From: Planctomycetota bacterium
GTDB lineage: Bacteria > Planctomycetota > Phycisphaerae > UBA1845 > CAIVHJ01
Reading direction: 5' to 3'
NCBI GenBank assembly: GCA_022573485.1
Contig: JACZTW010000003.1
Location: 1-34,703 of the forward strand
Length of the DNA stretch: 34,703 bases
In this document: positions 14,762 to 25,175 of the stretch, one piece after another
How positions within the stretch are numbered: position 1 is the first letter of the stretch
Layout of the letters: each line of letters opens with the position of its first letter
Translations under genes and position numbers: made by a program
The notes under the pieces: model-generated
The model's database searches: none
What the model was told of the DNA's origin: nothing
The model's input: only the letters and a program-made list of their open reading frames with translations

Positions 14762-15853
14762 ATGGTGACCACGCTGGATCGATACATCGCGAGGCAGTTT
14801 GTCCTGAATTATGTCATTGCCTTCAGCGTACTCGTCAGCTTGTACATCGTTCTCGATTTGTTCTTCAATCTTGACGAGTTCTACCAGGGCACGGATCTGG
14901 GGATTGTTGAGATCGCGATCGCGGTGGTCAAGTACTATACCACGCAGTTGTTTTGGTATTTCTCGCAGATTTCAGGCGTGATCACGTTGTTCGCAATGGC
15001 GTTCACGTTGGCCCGGATGCAGCGCGACAATGAATTCGTAGCCATCATTTCGTCGGGTGTCAGTCTGTACCGCATCGCCCTGACGGTGATCGTCCTGGGC
15101 GTCGCTCTGAACGGGCTGTGGCTGGTGGATCAAGAGTTGATCATTCCGCGACTGGCGCCCAAGCTCGCCCAGAGTCACAAAGCCGTCGCCCTTAACGCGC
15201 CCTATGGGATCTGGTTGCTGCGTCAAAAGGATGGCTCTCTGCTCTCAGCGTCCCAATTTGACCACAACTCAGGCGTGCTCCGCGACGTCTTGATCATGCC
15301 CTCTCCTGCGGATCAGCTCGCCGAAACCATCGTGGCCGACCGGGCGACCTGGGAACCGAACCCGCAAGAAGGCCCCGGCACTTGGATTCTGGATCGAGGC
15401 CAACGGTTGTCCATCATACCCAATGACGACGGCGGCTACGACACGCTGAAAAGACCCCTGGCCAGTTTTCGGAGCGAGACGGGACCCGATGAAATCGCCC
15501 AGCGTCAATCGACTCAATGGGTTGATTTCCTCAGCCGGTCTCAACTGATGGAACTCGGTGACAGTGGGATGGGCCTGCCGGCTCGAATCGCCGCCGCCAT
15601 CCACAACCGTTTTTCGACGCCGATTGTCAACATGCTGATATTGATCATCGGCGTGCCCATTTTTCTGGATCGGCATCCGAGCACAGTCATCCAACGCGGC
15701 GGCCGGTGTTTGCTCATTTGCGGTGCGTGTTTTCTCTTCGCCTACTTTTGCCGAAGTATGACCTTCAAGGATTACGTAGCGCTTGCGGCGTGGTTGCCGA
15801 TCATTCTGCTGGCACCGGCCATGGTCGTTATGCTGGACCGAATGAAGACTTGA
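14762..15853 (+). CDS. lptG: LptF/LptG-family permease
   Basis: A 363-residue permease of normal size, the probable partner of the upstream gene in the LPS export transporter. It opens with TTLDRYIARQFVLNYVIAF, shows the RMQRDNEFVAIISSGVS motif of the family after the third membrane segment, has a compact periplasmic beta domain and three C-terminal membrane segments (IVNMLILIIGVPIF onward). The ATG at 14762 has AGGTGA five bases upstream, formed across the lptF stop codon; a GTG at 14753 overlapping that stop is an alternative. Which of the two genes is F or G by orthology is uncertain. It converges on frr with only 27 bases between. Confidence 0.85.
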   Translation: MVTTLDRYIARQFVLNYVIAFSVLVSLYIVLDLFFNLDEFYQGTDLGIVEIAIAVVKYYTTQLFWYFSQISGVITLFAMAFTLARMQRDNEFVAIISSGVSLYRIALTVIVLGVALNGLWLVDQELIIPRLAPKLAQSHKAVALNAPYGIWLLRQKDGSLLSASQFDHNSGVLRDVLIMPSPADQLAETIVADRATWEPNPQEGPGTWILDRGQRLSIIPNDDGGYDTLKRPLASFRSETGPDEIAQRQSTQWVDFLSRSQLMELGDSGMGLPARIAAAIHNRFSTPIVNMLILIIGVPIFLDRHPSTVIQRGGRCLLICGACFLFAYFCRSMTFKDYVALAAWLPIILLAPAMVVMLDRMKT

Positions 15854-15880
15854 GCATCCGGCGAGCTGCCTGCGGAACGG

Positions 15881-16447
15881 TCATACCGCGGTCACTTCTT
15901 TCTGCTTCGCTGAGGATTGTTCGTCAATCTTGGATTCGAATTGCTTGGTCAACTTTTGGATTTCGTCTTTGGCATCGGCAGCCTGATCTTTGCTGAGTTG
16001 ATGTTCATTTTCCAGGGCGTCGATATGCTTGTTGGCGTCGCGTCGGGCGTTTCGGACGGCGACTTTCTGCGCCTCCGCCATCCGCTTGATTTCCTGGGTT
16101 AGTTGCTGGCGTCGCTCGCCGGACAGCATGGGAATGGGCAGGCGGATCGTGGGGCCGTCGACGTTTGGCGTCAGCCCCAGATTCGAGGCCAGAATCGCCT
16201 TTTCGATGTCTTTACTCGTGGCAGGGTCATAGGGCTTGACAATCAAGAGGGCCGGCTCCGGAGTGGAAATCGTCGCCAGCTCACGCAGGTCCATCGACGA
16301 GCCGTAGGCCGTCACGTCGACCTTGACATGCTCCACCAGTCCGGGCGATGCCCGCCCCGTTCGAACACCCTTGAGTTCTTCGGAGAAGTAATCCTGCGCT
16401 TTGCGCATGTGATTCTTGCAATTGTCGAGGATTTCCTGCGCCGGCAT
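15881..16447 (-). CDS. frr: Ribosome recycling factor
   Basis: A 188-residue RRF, which splits post-termination ribosomes together with EF-G. The N-terminal helix with GVRTGRASPGLVE, the domain II strand region (VDVTAYGSSMDLRELATISTPEP), and the end region IRLPIPMLSGERRQQLTQEIKRMAEAQKVAVRNARRDA are all standard. The ATG at 16447 is chosen for the family start and for GGAGGT six bases upstream; the frame extends further up without homology. pyrH, its frequent neighbour, is not present here. Confidence 0.96.
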   Translation of the reverse strand: MPAQEILDNCKNHMRKAQDYFSEELKGVRTGRASPGLVEHVKVDVTAYGSSMDLRELATISTPEPALLIVKPYDPATSKDIEKAILASNLGLTPNVDGPTIRLPIPMLSGERRQQLTQEIKRMAEAQKVAVRNARRDANKHIDALENEHQLSKDQAADAKDEIQKLTKQFESKIDEQSSAKQKEVTAV

Positions 16448-16552
16448 CTGCGCACCTCCAACGTGGACAGCGATCTTGACTATGTACAGTCTAGCCGGGC
16501 TGGAGGCAACGAGCAAGACGTGAGCACCTGTCGACGAATGGACGGCTTTCCA

Positions 16553-16600
16553 ACAAGAAAAAAGCGTTTGCGGCGGTCTGGAAAGAACCGCCGCAAACGC
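16553..16600 (-). terminator. Intrinsic terminator of the prepilin-like gene
   Basis: On the minus strand a perfect 14-bp G+C-rich stem (GCGTTTGCGGCGGT with ACCGCCGCAAACGC, 16600-16587 and 16577-16564) with a 9-base loop is followed directly by TTTTTTCTTG. It begins 35 bases after the stop codon of the prepilin-like gene. This is the clearest terminator in the window. Confidence 0.88.
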
Positions 16601-16634
16601 GAATGTCGCATCTCTTAACGATTAACGTCCTCAG

Positions 16635-17807
16635 CTACGGCCAGAGGTAGGTGTCGGTCGTGCCATTCGTGAACACGTCCGAACCCTCAACGATCTCAAC
16701 GGTCTCAAACCCCGGCGGCAAGATCTGGAGGTTTCCGCGCCAGGGCGTTGCGCCCCAGTCATTCCCTGGTGGAGGAGGAAGAGCATCCGCATCCGTCGCA
16801 GTCGGGGGGGTAACAGGCTCGCCCTGCCTGAGATAAATATTGTCGTTGTCGACGCCGACGCAGGGCCTTTCTTTGAACGATGCGCTGCCATCCACTCGAA
16901 AGACATTCTGTCCGCCCCCGTTGCCTCGACCGCCGTGGTTCGGGGAGTTGCCGCGCCGCCAGCGGATGGGCGTGTGCTTCGGCAACAGGTTCGCAAGGGT
17001 GTCGGTATGAACCGTGCCCGGGTTGTTCGGATTCCGATAGCCGCTGTTGCCGGAGTAAACCGACTCGATCGAACTATCCGGCGGGGGAACCAAGGGAGTG
17101 TCGGCGCCGCCCATTTCGATTACTTGCGGGACGTTTTTGCGGTTAAACGGCCCTTTGTCCGCCATGACCACGAGCCGAGGATCCGCCCGGCCACTCGGCT
17201 TAGCCTTATTCGCTTTTGAATTCCCGAACGGCACCTGGTAAGCGTAGCTGCACGTGCGATAGCCCTCAAAGTCATAGAAAACATCCGGCGAGCGCACGTT
17301 CCGATCCCCAGCGTCCGTGTTGCCATCGGGGTTGTCCCGAAGTGGATCAATCACATCATCATCCGAACTCGGACAAACCACCTGTTTGGGAGCGATTCGG
17401 GTTTCCCGAATCAACTGCCAGAAGACCCGGCTGACGCTGACTCTCGTCGCTACGAAGGGATCTCCCCATGGCTGAGGAGTATCGCCGTTGCTCCACAGAG
17501 ATTGGCGGAATTTCTGATCGACGCCGGCGTCGTGGCCACCCATTGTTCCGGGCCAGATGATTATGTCACTAGGAAGGGCCGAGTCAAATCCGACACTCTT
17601 GTGCGGCGGAATCATCCACGAGCCCGCGTTGTCATTGCCGTACATGACGGTTGCGCTGCCCACGGCTTTCAGATTCGTGCCGCAGACGGTGCGCTTGGCC
17701 AACTCCCGGGCCCGTGCTAGGCTGGGCAGCAGGATCGCGATCAACAGGGCGATGATCGCGATGACCACCAAGAGTTCGACCAATGTGAATCCTTTGGTTC
17801 GTCGCAT
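16635..17807 (-). CDS. Type IV prepilin-like / DUF1559-type secreted protein
   Basis: The 390-residue product starts [30 protein letters not shown]: a short basic leader, the prepilin peptidase site G6-F7 and Glu at +5, then the hydrophobic assembly helix. This class is greatly expanded in Planctomycetota and is processed like type II secretion pseudopilins. The C-terminal part carries short patterns such as [14 protein letters not shown] and [18 protein letters not shown], which resemble the 'H-x-G-x-N-x-x-F-x-D-G' box of DUF1559 proteins. The ATG at 17807 has a strong AGGAGG five bases upstream. It stands alone with its own terminator; role in surface structures or substrate capture is unknown. 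Confidence 0.88.
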   Translation of the reverse strand: MRRTKGFTLVELLVVIAIIALLIAILLPSLARARELAKRTVCGTNLKAVGSATVMYGNDNAGSWMIPPHKSVGFDSALPSDIIIWPGTMGGHDAGVDQKFRQSLWSNGDTPQPWGDPFVATRVSVSRVFWQLIRETRIAPKQVVCPSSDDDVIDPLRDNPDGNTDAGDRNVRSPDVFYDFEGYRTCSYAYQVPFGNSKANKAKPSGRADPRLVVMADKGPFNRKNVPQVIEMGGADTPLVPPPDSSIESVYSGNSGYRNPNNPGTVHTDTLANLLPKHTPIRWRRGNSPNHGGRGNGGGQNVFRVDGSASFKERPCVGVDNDNIYLRQGEPVTPPTATDADALPPPPGNDWGATPWRGNLQILPPGFETVEIVEGSDVFTNGTTDTYLWP

Positions 17808-18536
17808 GAGAACCTCCTGTGCAAAAGCACATTGTTGTGAACGACGGTTTGACGCAAGGCAGTTTCGCCGCATCAACGGTGATTCGAATAAAACGGATGA
17901 TAGCATGGGCCGACAATTACGAGCGGCTCCAGCATCTGATGCGTCGACACTATGTCACCCAAACCGAGCTTTCACTCGGGCACGGTCACAACGAGCGACC
18001 TGCCCGAACATCGGAAACGCGGAAGGCGAACGCCGCCATCCTCTGAAACACAAACCTACGCAGATACAACATCTGCGTCAATTTCGCAGTCGGGAAACGG
18101 TTTAATATCACCGAGTGAGGGCTTCGCTGGAATGAATACGGACGCACGAGCCCGTGGTAGGCCAGTCCGGTAATAGTGTGGATATTATAATAGCTGCTTG
18201 GTTCGCGAAGCTCTCCGAACCATTATCCGCATAAATTCTACAACGCGTATGGCCTAGTGTCAATGCCGAGTTTCGCGGGCAGCCATATTATTAGAAGAGC
18301 CTGTTCTGGCCCAACAAGCCACCTGTACCGTTCCTGTTAGGCAGCCCCACGCCCTCCGAAACATGGGGGAATTCATGGGGATCGGGCAGAACGAACGCAG
18401 GGTGTGCTCCAGAATAAAATGGCCCGCTGTGCCGGCGGAAACAAGAATTAGACTTATTGCCGCTGTTTCGGATAGAATGAAGGGGACGAAGCCTCGATCG
18501 ACGATTCCCGCATTGTTCATAGACCAGGAGTTCTTT
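17808..18536. other. 729-base intergenic region between divergent genes
   Basis: This region separates the leftward prepilin-like gene from the rightward propeller gene. I find no credible gene. TATAAT stands at 18186-18191 within an AT-rich patch but lacks a fitting -35 box. Near the right end TTAGAC (18448-18453) and TAGAAT (18473-18478), 19 bases apart, could serve the propeller gene. An in-frame extension of that gene up to 18363 has no homology. The size of the gap could hide a small RNA, which cannot be judged by eye. Confidence 0.4.
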
Positions 18537-19805
18537 ATGCCCAAGCACACCAATATCTTAGGTGCAGTGGTGTTCGTGCTGGTGACGCTGCCAGCGGTCG
18601 GCCAGGATTTGATCACCAGCCCCGACCTTGCCCAAGTCGAGCACTACAAGTTCTGGCAAGTGCAGCTGCCTCTCTTGGCCGACGACGTGGTCTCGCGAGT
18701 GTACTTGGTCGAGGAGAACATCTACGCCGTCACGGCGCGCTCGAATCTCTATGCCGTGCATGCTGACGTAGGGACGATTCGGTGGGCAGTGAACCTCGGC
18801 GGTCCGGGCAATCGCATCTTTCAGCCGACCCACGTCCGCAGCTTCTGGGGCCGGGATCTGACACTCGTGTCGACCTCCGAAACAATCAAGTGGCTCGACC
18901 GCGCCACTGGCGAGCAAGTCGCCACTCTCGATCTGGACTTCATTCCCTCGACTTCCGCATTGAGCGACGGCGTACGCACGTATGTCTGCGGGCTCGACTC
19001 GATGCTGCACTGCATCGAACTCGTGCCTTCCGGCGGAGGTGTGGCGGCAATCGAGAAATGGCGGATCAGAACTCAAGCGATCACGGTGTCGTCACCGGTG
19101 CTCTGGGGAGGCGGTCTGTTTTTCGCGTCACAGGACGCCAAGATTCGGGCCTGCGATTCCTATGACAAGAGTCGTTTCTGGGTATTCAAAGGAATTGCTC
19201 CGATTACGGCGGACATCTATGTGGACAGCACGGGCGTCTATTTTGGATCCGGCGATCACAATCTTTACAAGTTGGATGTTAACACCGGCAGAGGGCTGTG
19301 GCGTTTTCGCACGCCGGGCATGATCCGGAGCCAGCCCGTCTTGATCGGTGAGACGCTTTATCAACAAGTCGAGGAAAACGGCATTTACGCGGTCCACACC
19401 GACACGGGAAAGCAACTCTGGCACGCCCCCGACGCGGCTGAGTTCATCTCCGCTTCGGACGATCAAATCTACATACTGTCCCGCTATGGCGAAATTGTCG
19501 GCGCCAACCAGTTGACAGGCCGCGTGCAAAGTAGGATGGATGCGGGAAACGTGGAATTGGTGGCCCGCAACACCGCCAGCGCTGCCATGTACTTGGGCAG
19601 CCGTGACGGCCGGCTGATGTGCGCCCAGCACAAGTCGATCCCGTACTTGAGGTTCGAGGATGTTCAGGCCCGCCAGACAAGTCAAGGGCGCGTCGCGGCA
19701 CAGACGAGCATGTCGGCCGAGGACACCGTCGCCGAGCAGGGACCGAGGCTGATTGACTTGCTACGCAGCAAGAGCGATGCTATGCCGGTGAGCAACGAGA
19801 ACTGA
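18537..19805 (+). CDS. Exported PQQ/BamB-type beta-propeller protein
   Basis: The 422-residue product has a signal peptide (residues about 1-23, ending near AVGQ) and repeated propeller blades of the PQQ-like type: 'VYLVEENIYAVTARSNLYAVHADVGTIRW', 'WGGGLFFASQDAKIRACDS', 'VYFGSGDHNLYKLDVNTGRGLWRF', 'LYQQVEENGIYAVHTDTGKQLW' show the alternation of surface strand and G-x-x-x-W ends. The Cys in CAQ near the end is not a lipobox. No PQQ-enzyme catalytic residues are visible, so it is a scaffold or binding propeller like BamB, not a dehydrogenase. The ATG at 18537 has AGGAG six bases upstream. purH follows after 15 bases and may be co-transcribed, without an obvious functional link. Confidence 0.85.
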   Translation: MPKHTNILGAVVFVLVTLPAVGQDLITSPDLAQVEHYKFWQVQLPLLADDVVSRVYLVEENIYAVTARSNLYAVHADVGTIRWAVNLGGPGNRIFQPTHVRSFWGRDLTLVSTSETIKWLDRATGEQVATLDLDFIPSTSALSDGVRTYVCGLDSMLHCIELVPSGGGVAAIEKWRIRTQAITVSSPVLWGGGLFFASQDAKIRACDSYDKSRFWVFKGIAPITADIYVDSTGVYFGSGDHNLYKLDVNTGRGLWRFRTPGMIRSQPVLIGETLYQQVEENGIYAVHTDTGKQLWHAPDAAEFISASDDQIYILSRYGEIVGANQLTGRVQSRMDAGNVELVARNTASAAMYLGSRDGRLMCAQHKSIPYLRFEDVQARQTSQGRVAAQTSMSAEDTVAEQGPRLIDLLRSKSDAMPVSNEN

Positions 19806-19820
19806 GTACGGTCCCCAAAC

Positions 19821-21476
19821 ATGCCTGAGCGCAAGATCAAGCGGGCGCTGATCAGCGTCCATGACAAGACCGGTATCGTCGAGTTCGCTCGCGGGCTGGT
19901 TGAGCTGGGCATCGAGATCATTTCCACCGGCGGTACCGCAGCCTTATTGAAAGAAAACACTGTTCCCGTCACGCTCGTTGAAGAAATCACCGGCTTTCCC
20001 GAGATGCTCGACGGCCGGGTCAAGACGCTGCACCCGAAGATCCACGCCGCCATCCTCGCCGACCGCGACAATCCCGAGCACATGCGACAATTGGCAGAGC
20101 AGGGCATCGAACCGATCGACATGGTTGTGGTGAACCTCTATCCGTTCAAGGAAACCGTCGCCGATCCCGATTGCACGTTCGAACAGGCCATCGAGATGAT
20201 CGACATCGGCGGCCCCTGCCTACTCCGCGCTGCGGCGAAGAACCACAAACATGTATTGGTAGTGGAAGGGGCAGGGCTGTACGACATAACACTGCGGCAA
20301 CTGCGCGGCGAGCCAGAATACTGCAGCCATGACGACTTCCTCCGCTCTGGCGCGTTCGGTGCCTTCTGGGCTACCTCGCGATACGATGCAGCCATCACAC
20401 AGTGGCTCGGATTCAACGAGGATGAGCAAGAATCCGATGTTCATCTCCTGCAGCTTTGGTGTGAGGGGCGGCTGCGATACGGCGAGAATCCGCACCAGAA
20501 GGGTCTGCTGTATGGGTCCGTAGACGGCGATAGGCCCAATGATCTGACCGCGGCGGACACTGACTTAGAAGGGCAGCAAAACAAGACTTCGTACAACAAT
20601 TACGCAGATGCGCACGCGGCCTTGGAACTGTGTGGTGAGTTGTCTCGCGGGTGGTCCGAAGCAAGCGCGTGTGTCTTCATCAAGCACACCAACGCCTGTG
20701 GTGCAGCCGTGGCGGAGAATCGAGTCCAGGCTTATCAGCAGGCTTTCCTCGGCGATCACAACGCTGCGATGGGTGGAATACTGGCTTGTAATTTCGAGGT
20801 CGATGCGGGGTTTGCCGGTACGGTGATGGACACGTACGCGAAGTGGGGCAAAGCGGCCGGTGCCGGCGGGTTCTTTGTCGAGGTCTGGGTTGCGCCGGCG
20901 TTCGAGGAGCGCGCCATCGAGGTCATCCGCAAGGCCAAAGCGTGGGGAAAGCGCGTCAGGCTCCTTGCCGTCGAGGATTTAGGGAAACCGTTCGATCCCG
21001 ATCCCGAACTCGAATACAAATCCATCAGCGGCGGAATGCTCGTTCAAAGCCGCGACTTGGTCGGGCTTAACGAAGATGAATGGAAGACCGTCACGAAGCG
21101 AGCGCCAACAAATCAAGAGCTGGACGATTTGCGGTTGGCTTGGCTGGTGTGCAAGCATACCAAGAGCAACGCGATCTCGATTTGTAAGGACGGCATGTTG
21201 ATCGGCAATGGCGCGGGGCAAATGTCACGGGTGATGAGTTGCCGGATCGCGACGTGGCTGGCGAAGGAGAATGGGCACGCGGACCAACTCGCCGGCGCGG
21301 TGGCGGCCTCTGACGCTTTCTTCCCATTTCGAGACGGGCCGGACTTGCTGATCGAGGCGGGCGTGAAGGCCATCATTCAGCCGGGCGGCTCAAAGCGGGA
21401 CGCCGAGACGATCGCAGCCTGCGATGAGCAAGACGTGGCCATGATTTTCACGGGCACCCGGCATTTCAAGCACTAG
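19821..21476 (+). CDS. purH: Bifunctional AICAR transformylase / IMP cyclohydrolase
   Basis: A 551-residue enzyme for the last two steps of IMP synthesis. The N-terminal cyclohydrolase (MGS-like) domain shows [28 protein letters not shown] and [16 protein letters not shown]. The transformylase domain starts near [14 protein letters not shown], contains [12 protein letters not shown] with the catalytic Lys-His pair, then [12 protein letters not shown], and ends [29 protein letters not shown]. The usual KHxNPCG reads KHTNACG, a mild change outside the catalytic pair. There is no clear Shine-Dalgarno before 19821, which suggests translational coupling to the propeller gene. Confidence 0.97.
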   Translation: MPERKIKRALISVHDKTGIVEFARGLVELGIEIISTGGTAALLKENTVPVTLVEEITGFPEMLDGRVKTLHPKIHAAILADRDNPEHMRQLAEQGIEPIDMVVVNLYPFKETVADPDCTFEQAIEMIDIGGPCLLRAAAKNHKHVLVVEGAGLYDITLRQLRGEPEYCSHDDFLRSGAFGAFWATSRYDAAITQWLGFNEDEQESDVHLLQLWCEGRLRYGENPHQKGLLYGSVDGDRPNDLTAADTDLEGQQNKTSYNNYADAHAALELCGELSRGWSEASACVFIKHTNACGAAVAENRVQAYQQAFLGDHNAAMGGILACNFEVDAGFAGTVMDTYAKWGKAAGAGGFFVEVWVAPAFEERAIEVIRKAKAWGKRVRLLAVEDLGKPFDPDPELEYKSISGGMLVQSRDLVGLNEDEWKTVTKRAPTNQELDDLRLAWLVCKHTKSNAISICKDGMLIGNGAGQMSRVMSCRIATWLAKENGHADQLAGAVAASDAFFPFRDGPDLLIEAGVKAIIQPGGSKRDAETIAACDEQDVAMIFTGTRHFKH

Positions 21477-21666
21477 CTGACGGCGCGCAATTGTCAGACA
21501 TCCATCTGAGCCCCAAGCGCCCGCGCGGGGTCTTCAGCCGATTCCAGGCACCCGAATTCTCAGCTCGCAATGCCGCCGGGACGATGCTGTTTCACCGGCG
21601 TCGGCCGGGATATACATCACTGCGGGGTTTGGATACGATAAGCGCAGAATTCTGGAGGCCGAACGC

Positions 21667-22224
21667 GTGAAGTTGTATACCCGGACCGGCGATGACGGCA
21701 CCACGGGGCTGATCGGTGGGGGCCGAGTGCCCAAGGATCACGTCCGCGTGTCGGCCTACGGCGAAATCGACGAACTCAACGCCGTGCTCGGCTGGTGCGG
21801 TTGCGCAGCGGAAGAAGCCCGCGTGCAACGCCTTCAGCACGCCCAGCATCAGTTGTTCGCAATCGGAGCCGAATTGGCCACGACTCCTGGGAACACAGCC
21901 CGTCCCTCGTTCGTACCCATTGAGGATGCGGAGGTCGAGCGCCTCGAAAGCTGGATCGATGAATCGACCGATCATGTGCCGCCCTTACGCAATTTCATCC
22001 TGCCCGGCGGATCGGAAGGGGGCGCCCGTCTGCACGTGGCCCGGAGCGTGTGTCGCCGGGCGGAGCGGGCCGTGATCACCCTGGCGAGTTCGGAAGAAGT
22101 TCGCCCGGTAATCATTCACTATTTGAACCGTCTCAGCGACTTGCTCTTTGCCTGGGCCCGAGAGACAAACCACAACCAGAGCCAACCGGAAATACCTTGG
22201 GAACCAACCCACCCGCAGACATAG
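21667..22224 (+). CDS. pduO: PduO-type cob(I)alamin adenosyltransferase
   Basis: A 185-residue ATP:cob(I)alamin adenosyltransferase that makes adenosylcobalamin. The N-terminal KLYTRTGDDGTTGLIGG is the ATP-binding loop, followed by VSAYGEIDELNAVLG, the conserved 'RSVCRRAERAV' helix and 'NRLSDLLFAWAR', all hallmarks of the family. The start is GTG at 21667 with GGAGG eight bases upstream; an ATG is not available in a suitable place. It implies a B12-dependent enzyme such as methylmalonyl-CoA mutase or ribonucleotide reductase elsewhere. The next gene overlaps its 3' end, which suggests an operon. Confidence 0.95.
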   Translation: MKLYTRTGDDGTTGLIGGGRVPKDHVRVSAYGEIDELNAVLGWCGCAAEEARVQRLQHAQHQLFAIGAELATTPGNTARPSFVPIEDAEVERLESWIDESTDHVPPLRNFILPGGSEGGARLHVARSVCRRAERAVITLASSEEVRPVIIHYLNRLSDLLFAWARETNHNQSQPEIPWEPTHPQT

Positions 22225-25175
22225 ACGATCAACAGCGCGCACAGGGAGACCTCACGCCGCTCAATGTGGTAATGATCTTCGTGGTCATCGCGACGTGCTT
22301 CGCGGTCTGCTTTCTGAACAGTCCGCCACCCGAACGAACCCCGGATGGGGCAGTGCCGTGGGCGGATGGCTCGGTGCTAAAGGCGCTGACCGACGCACTG
22401 GCGTTTGATTTTAGCATCCCTACGCCGCTCGGGATAGGCGTCAAGAATCTGGTGTTCGGCATCGCTTGCGGCGTGGGGGCGATGATCGTGTCGCTGGGAC
22501 TGTTCGCCGCTTCACGCTCACGCGAACGGGATTTCACGCTCGTGGAAGATCAGCCCGCGGAACAACCCGTCAGTCACTTGCAGAAGCAAATCGACGCGTT
22601 TCAGGGGGCTCAGGTGCTTTTGGTTCTCCTGTTGGCAATGTCGTTTCTGAGCAGCTTGTGGGCGCCGATGGCGGAGTTGGCCATCGGAGGGTCCATTCTC
22701 CTCCTCGGCCAGTGCCTGTGGGTATTTGCGATCCGCCACGGGCTCAACGGCCGGGCCTGCCGGGTGGCGGTAAGCGGCTTGGCGGTCGTGCTGACTTTGA
22801 CTGCTGCTCTGGCAGTCGCGTATTACTACGAACGCAACAGAACGATGCGCGCCGGATACCCGATCGGTAATCCCTTGTTCTTCGCTGCCTGCCTGATGCC
22901 CGCCGTGTTGATTTGCTTCTGCTGGATCGCTTCGAGCTTCAGCGCGCTGCTGCGAGGTCAACGCCGCGCCTTGATTTGCCTTGGCCTTTGTGCCGGAGCG
23001 CTCGTGCCGCTCCTTTGGGGAACGTTCTTGGCGGATCCGCGAAGTACGTACGTCGGCCTGGCGGCGGGATTCGTCGCGATTGTGTTCTTCGCCGTTCGCG
23101 GAAGGGGGGCCAAGAGTGCCGTGGCCGCACTCACCCTGGTCAGCGTGGTCATCGGCTATGTTGCGTGGCTTGGCCCCATTCTGGAACATCGCTCCGAGAC
23201 GATCCGGACGCGCCTGTATGCCTGGGATTATGCCGCGCAACTGATTGAACAGGCGCCGGCCGTAGGCCACGGGCAGGGGAGCTTCGCACTTCTGGGTGAT
23301 TCACTCACCGTTCAAGACGTGCTCGATGATCCTCGGGCGCTCCATGCGCGGCTGTCTCATGCTCATAACGAATGGCTGGAGACGTGCGTCGATCTGGGCA
23401 GCGTCGGTCTGGTCATCACGCTGGGCTGTTTCGCGCTGACCTTTTGGGCCGGCGTTCAGGCTTTGCGCCGCGACTCGACTCCGCATCTGCGTTGGTTGCT
23501 CATTGGGCTGCTGTCTTCTTTGGTCGCGCTGATTACGGAGGAATGTTTTGATGTGGCCTTACGCGTCGCGGGGTTGCCGACCATCTTCTACACGGTGTTG
23601 GGCCTGACCTGGGCGGTCATTGGGGCAGGCCGCTCCAGCGAACCGCCGGCAGCGGCGCCGAAGGGCAGGGCGGTGCTTCGGGGCCTGCTGACAGCCTGTG
23701 TGGCTGCGCTGGGTTTGCTCGTTAGCACCAGCGCGCTTCTGGACTTTCAGGCGTCGAGGGCGCTTTATGATTTCCAAGAGAAACTCCAGCAGCGGCAATG
23801 GGACGCCGCGACCACAGACCTGGAGTTCGCCCGCCGCTACCGCCTGAATCCGAGCCGCAAGCTCACCGCATACGCCACGCAGGCGTGGTGTCATTTGCGG
23901 ATCGCCGAAGCAGCGATGCAGGATTTCCTGACGCGCGCCCGAGCTGATGCCGATCCACAGAATCCCATGCCCGCCGAACAATTGTTGTCGGCTGGGCAAG
24001 AAGCTGTCAGCCGGGCAAGCAGAGTCCTCGAACTGGTTGATCATCTGTCCCGGCAGACGACACAGTATTACGGCACGTACCGCCTCGCCGGCGAGGCGCT
24101 CGAACTCATGCGGCGCGTGGCGCTCGCCACGGGCGATCTGGCGCGGGCAGAGCAATACCGGCAGGCGGCGCTGGCGGCGCTTACCAAAGAGCATGAGCGG
24201 CAGCCCTACGATGCGGGCTTGGCTTGGCACATCCTCGAACTCTCAGGCGAACTCAGCGTGCGCGAGGTTGTCGAGCTCATTTGCCCGCCCATGCAGTATC
24301 ACCAGGTCGATGAGCGGTATTACCAACTGGTCCAGGAAATGGCACAGCGCCCAAGTTTCAACACGGAATTTCAGCCGATCCTCACCGAAGCGCTGGCGAC
24401 GCTAATTGCCCAGCCGGCGGGCAACGCACCGGTCCGCTATGCAGCCCAGAAACTTCGAATCGCAGCTTGGGTCGCTGCCGGCAGGGGGGAATTTGCTGAT
24501 GGGCGCGCCTACACCCGCAACGCCTTGAATCTGACGGAAAAGGAGCGCGAGAGGTTCCCCATCGCGTATGCCATCGCTCACCGCGAACTCGCCCATTTCA
24601 CGTTCCTGAATAGCCCCGGCGATCCGCAAGCAGCCGTGGAGATCGCCCTCAAGGGCATGTCGCTGCTGCCCGCGTCGCACGAGGCGGAGCCGGTCAAAAT
24701 GCGGATGCGCGAACGGCTAGCGATGTATTACCTCGCTGCCGGCGAGGAGCAGGCCGCGCTCGATCTCATGGTCGGGCGCGATCAACTCAAGCCGGAAGCC
24801 ATGCGGGCGGGGATGGCTTCTCGGTATCTGTCGCTGTGCCAGTTGCTGTCCTCCTTTGATGCGCCGCGCAGGCCGGACTATCTCCCGGCGCGCCTGGATC
24901 GATTCGATGAGTTGTGTCAGACGAGTCAAGTGGCGCCGCAAATCAAGCCCGTTGCGGCCATGCTCAAGGCTAATCTGGCCATGCAGGCCGGAGATCTGTC
25001 GGAGTGTGTAAAGCACTGGGAAGACGCAATTGCGAAGGGCGCCAATCCGGCACAGATCCTCGTGCAAGCCGAGAATGCCGCGAAAGAACATCCGCAAGAC
25101 GAGATCCTCGGCCGGTATCTCCTGGAACTGAGAATTCAGTTGACGGGTCCCGGCTTGCTCGATGCCGGTCAGTGA
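22197..25175 (+). CDS. O-antigen ligase/polymerase-like membrane protein with TPR-like C-terminus
   Basis: The start is uncertain: TTG at 22197, inside the adenosyltransferase gene, gives 992 residues, and ATG at 22272 falls in the first membrane helix. About ten transmembrane segments fill the first half. A large loop before HAHNEWLETCVDLGSVGL carries GHGQGSF, the Wzy_C/WaaL signature of O-antigen ligases and polymerases, which join polysaccharide to lipid A or to growing chain in the periplasm. The last 400 or so residues are soluble, helical and Ala/Arg-rich with repeat-like helix pairs, similar to tetratricopeptide repeats seen in such ligases. Neighbouring glycosyltransferase supports a cell-envelope glycan role. 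The last seven bases overlap the stop region of the convergent gene. Confidence 0.82.
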   Translation: MGTNPPADIDDQQRAQGDLTPLNVVMIFVVIATCFAVCFLNSPPPERTPDGAVPWADGSVLKALTDALAFDFSIPTPLGIGVKNLVFGIACGVGAMIVSLGLFAASRSRERDFTLVEDQPAEQPVSHLQKQIDAFQGAQVLLVLLLAMSFLSSLWAPMAELAIGGSILLLGQCLWVFAIRHGLNGRACRVAVSGLAVVLTLTAALAVAYYYERNRTMRAGYPIGNPLFFAACLMPAVLICFCWIASSFSALLRGQRRALICLGLCAGALVPLLWGTFLADPRSTYVGLAAGFVAIVFFAVRGRGAKSAVAALTLVSVVIGYVAWLGPILEHRSETIRTRLYAWDYAAQLIEQAPAVGHGQGSFALLGDSLTVQDVLDDPRALHARLSHAHNEWLETCVDLGSVGLVITLGCFALTFWAGVQALRRDSTPHLRWLLIGLLSSLVALITEECFDVALRVAGLPTIFYTVLGLTWAVIGAGRSSEPPAAAPKGRAVLRGLLTACVAALGLLVSTSALLDFQASRALYDFQEKLQQRQWDAATTDLEFARRYRLNPSRKLTAYATQAWCHLRIAEAAMQDFLTRARADADPQNPMPAEQLLSAGQEAVSRASRVLELVDHLSRQTTQYYGTYRLAGEALELMRRVALATGDLARAEQYRQAALAALTKEHERQPYDAGLAWHILELSGELSVREVVELICPPMQYHQVDERYYQLVQEMAQRPSFNTEFQPILTEALATLIAQPAGNAPVRYAAQKLRIAAWVAAGRGEFADGRAYTRNALNLTEKERERFPIAYAIAHRELAHFTFLNSPGDPQAAVEIALKGMSLLPASHEAEPVKMRMRERLAMYYLAAGEEQAALDLMVGRDQLKPEAMRAGMASRYLSLCQLLSSFDAPRRPDYLPARLDRFDELCQTSQVAPQIKPVAAMLKANLAMQAGDLSECVKHWEDAIAKGANPAQILVQAENAAKEHPQDEILGRYLLELRIQLTGPGLLDAGQ

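Noticed and set aside
18181-18195. TATAAT motif in the intergenic region
   Set aside because: No -35 box at 16-18 bases upstream and no clear gene within reach, so not listed as a promoter.
18363-18536. N-terminal extension of the propeller protein
   Set aside because: It would place the signal peptide internally. AGGAG lies six bases before the ATG at 18537, and the extension has no homology.
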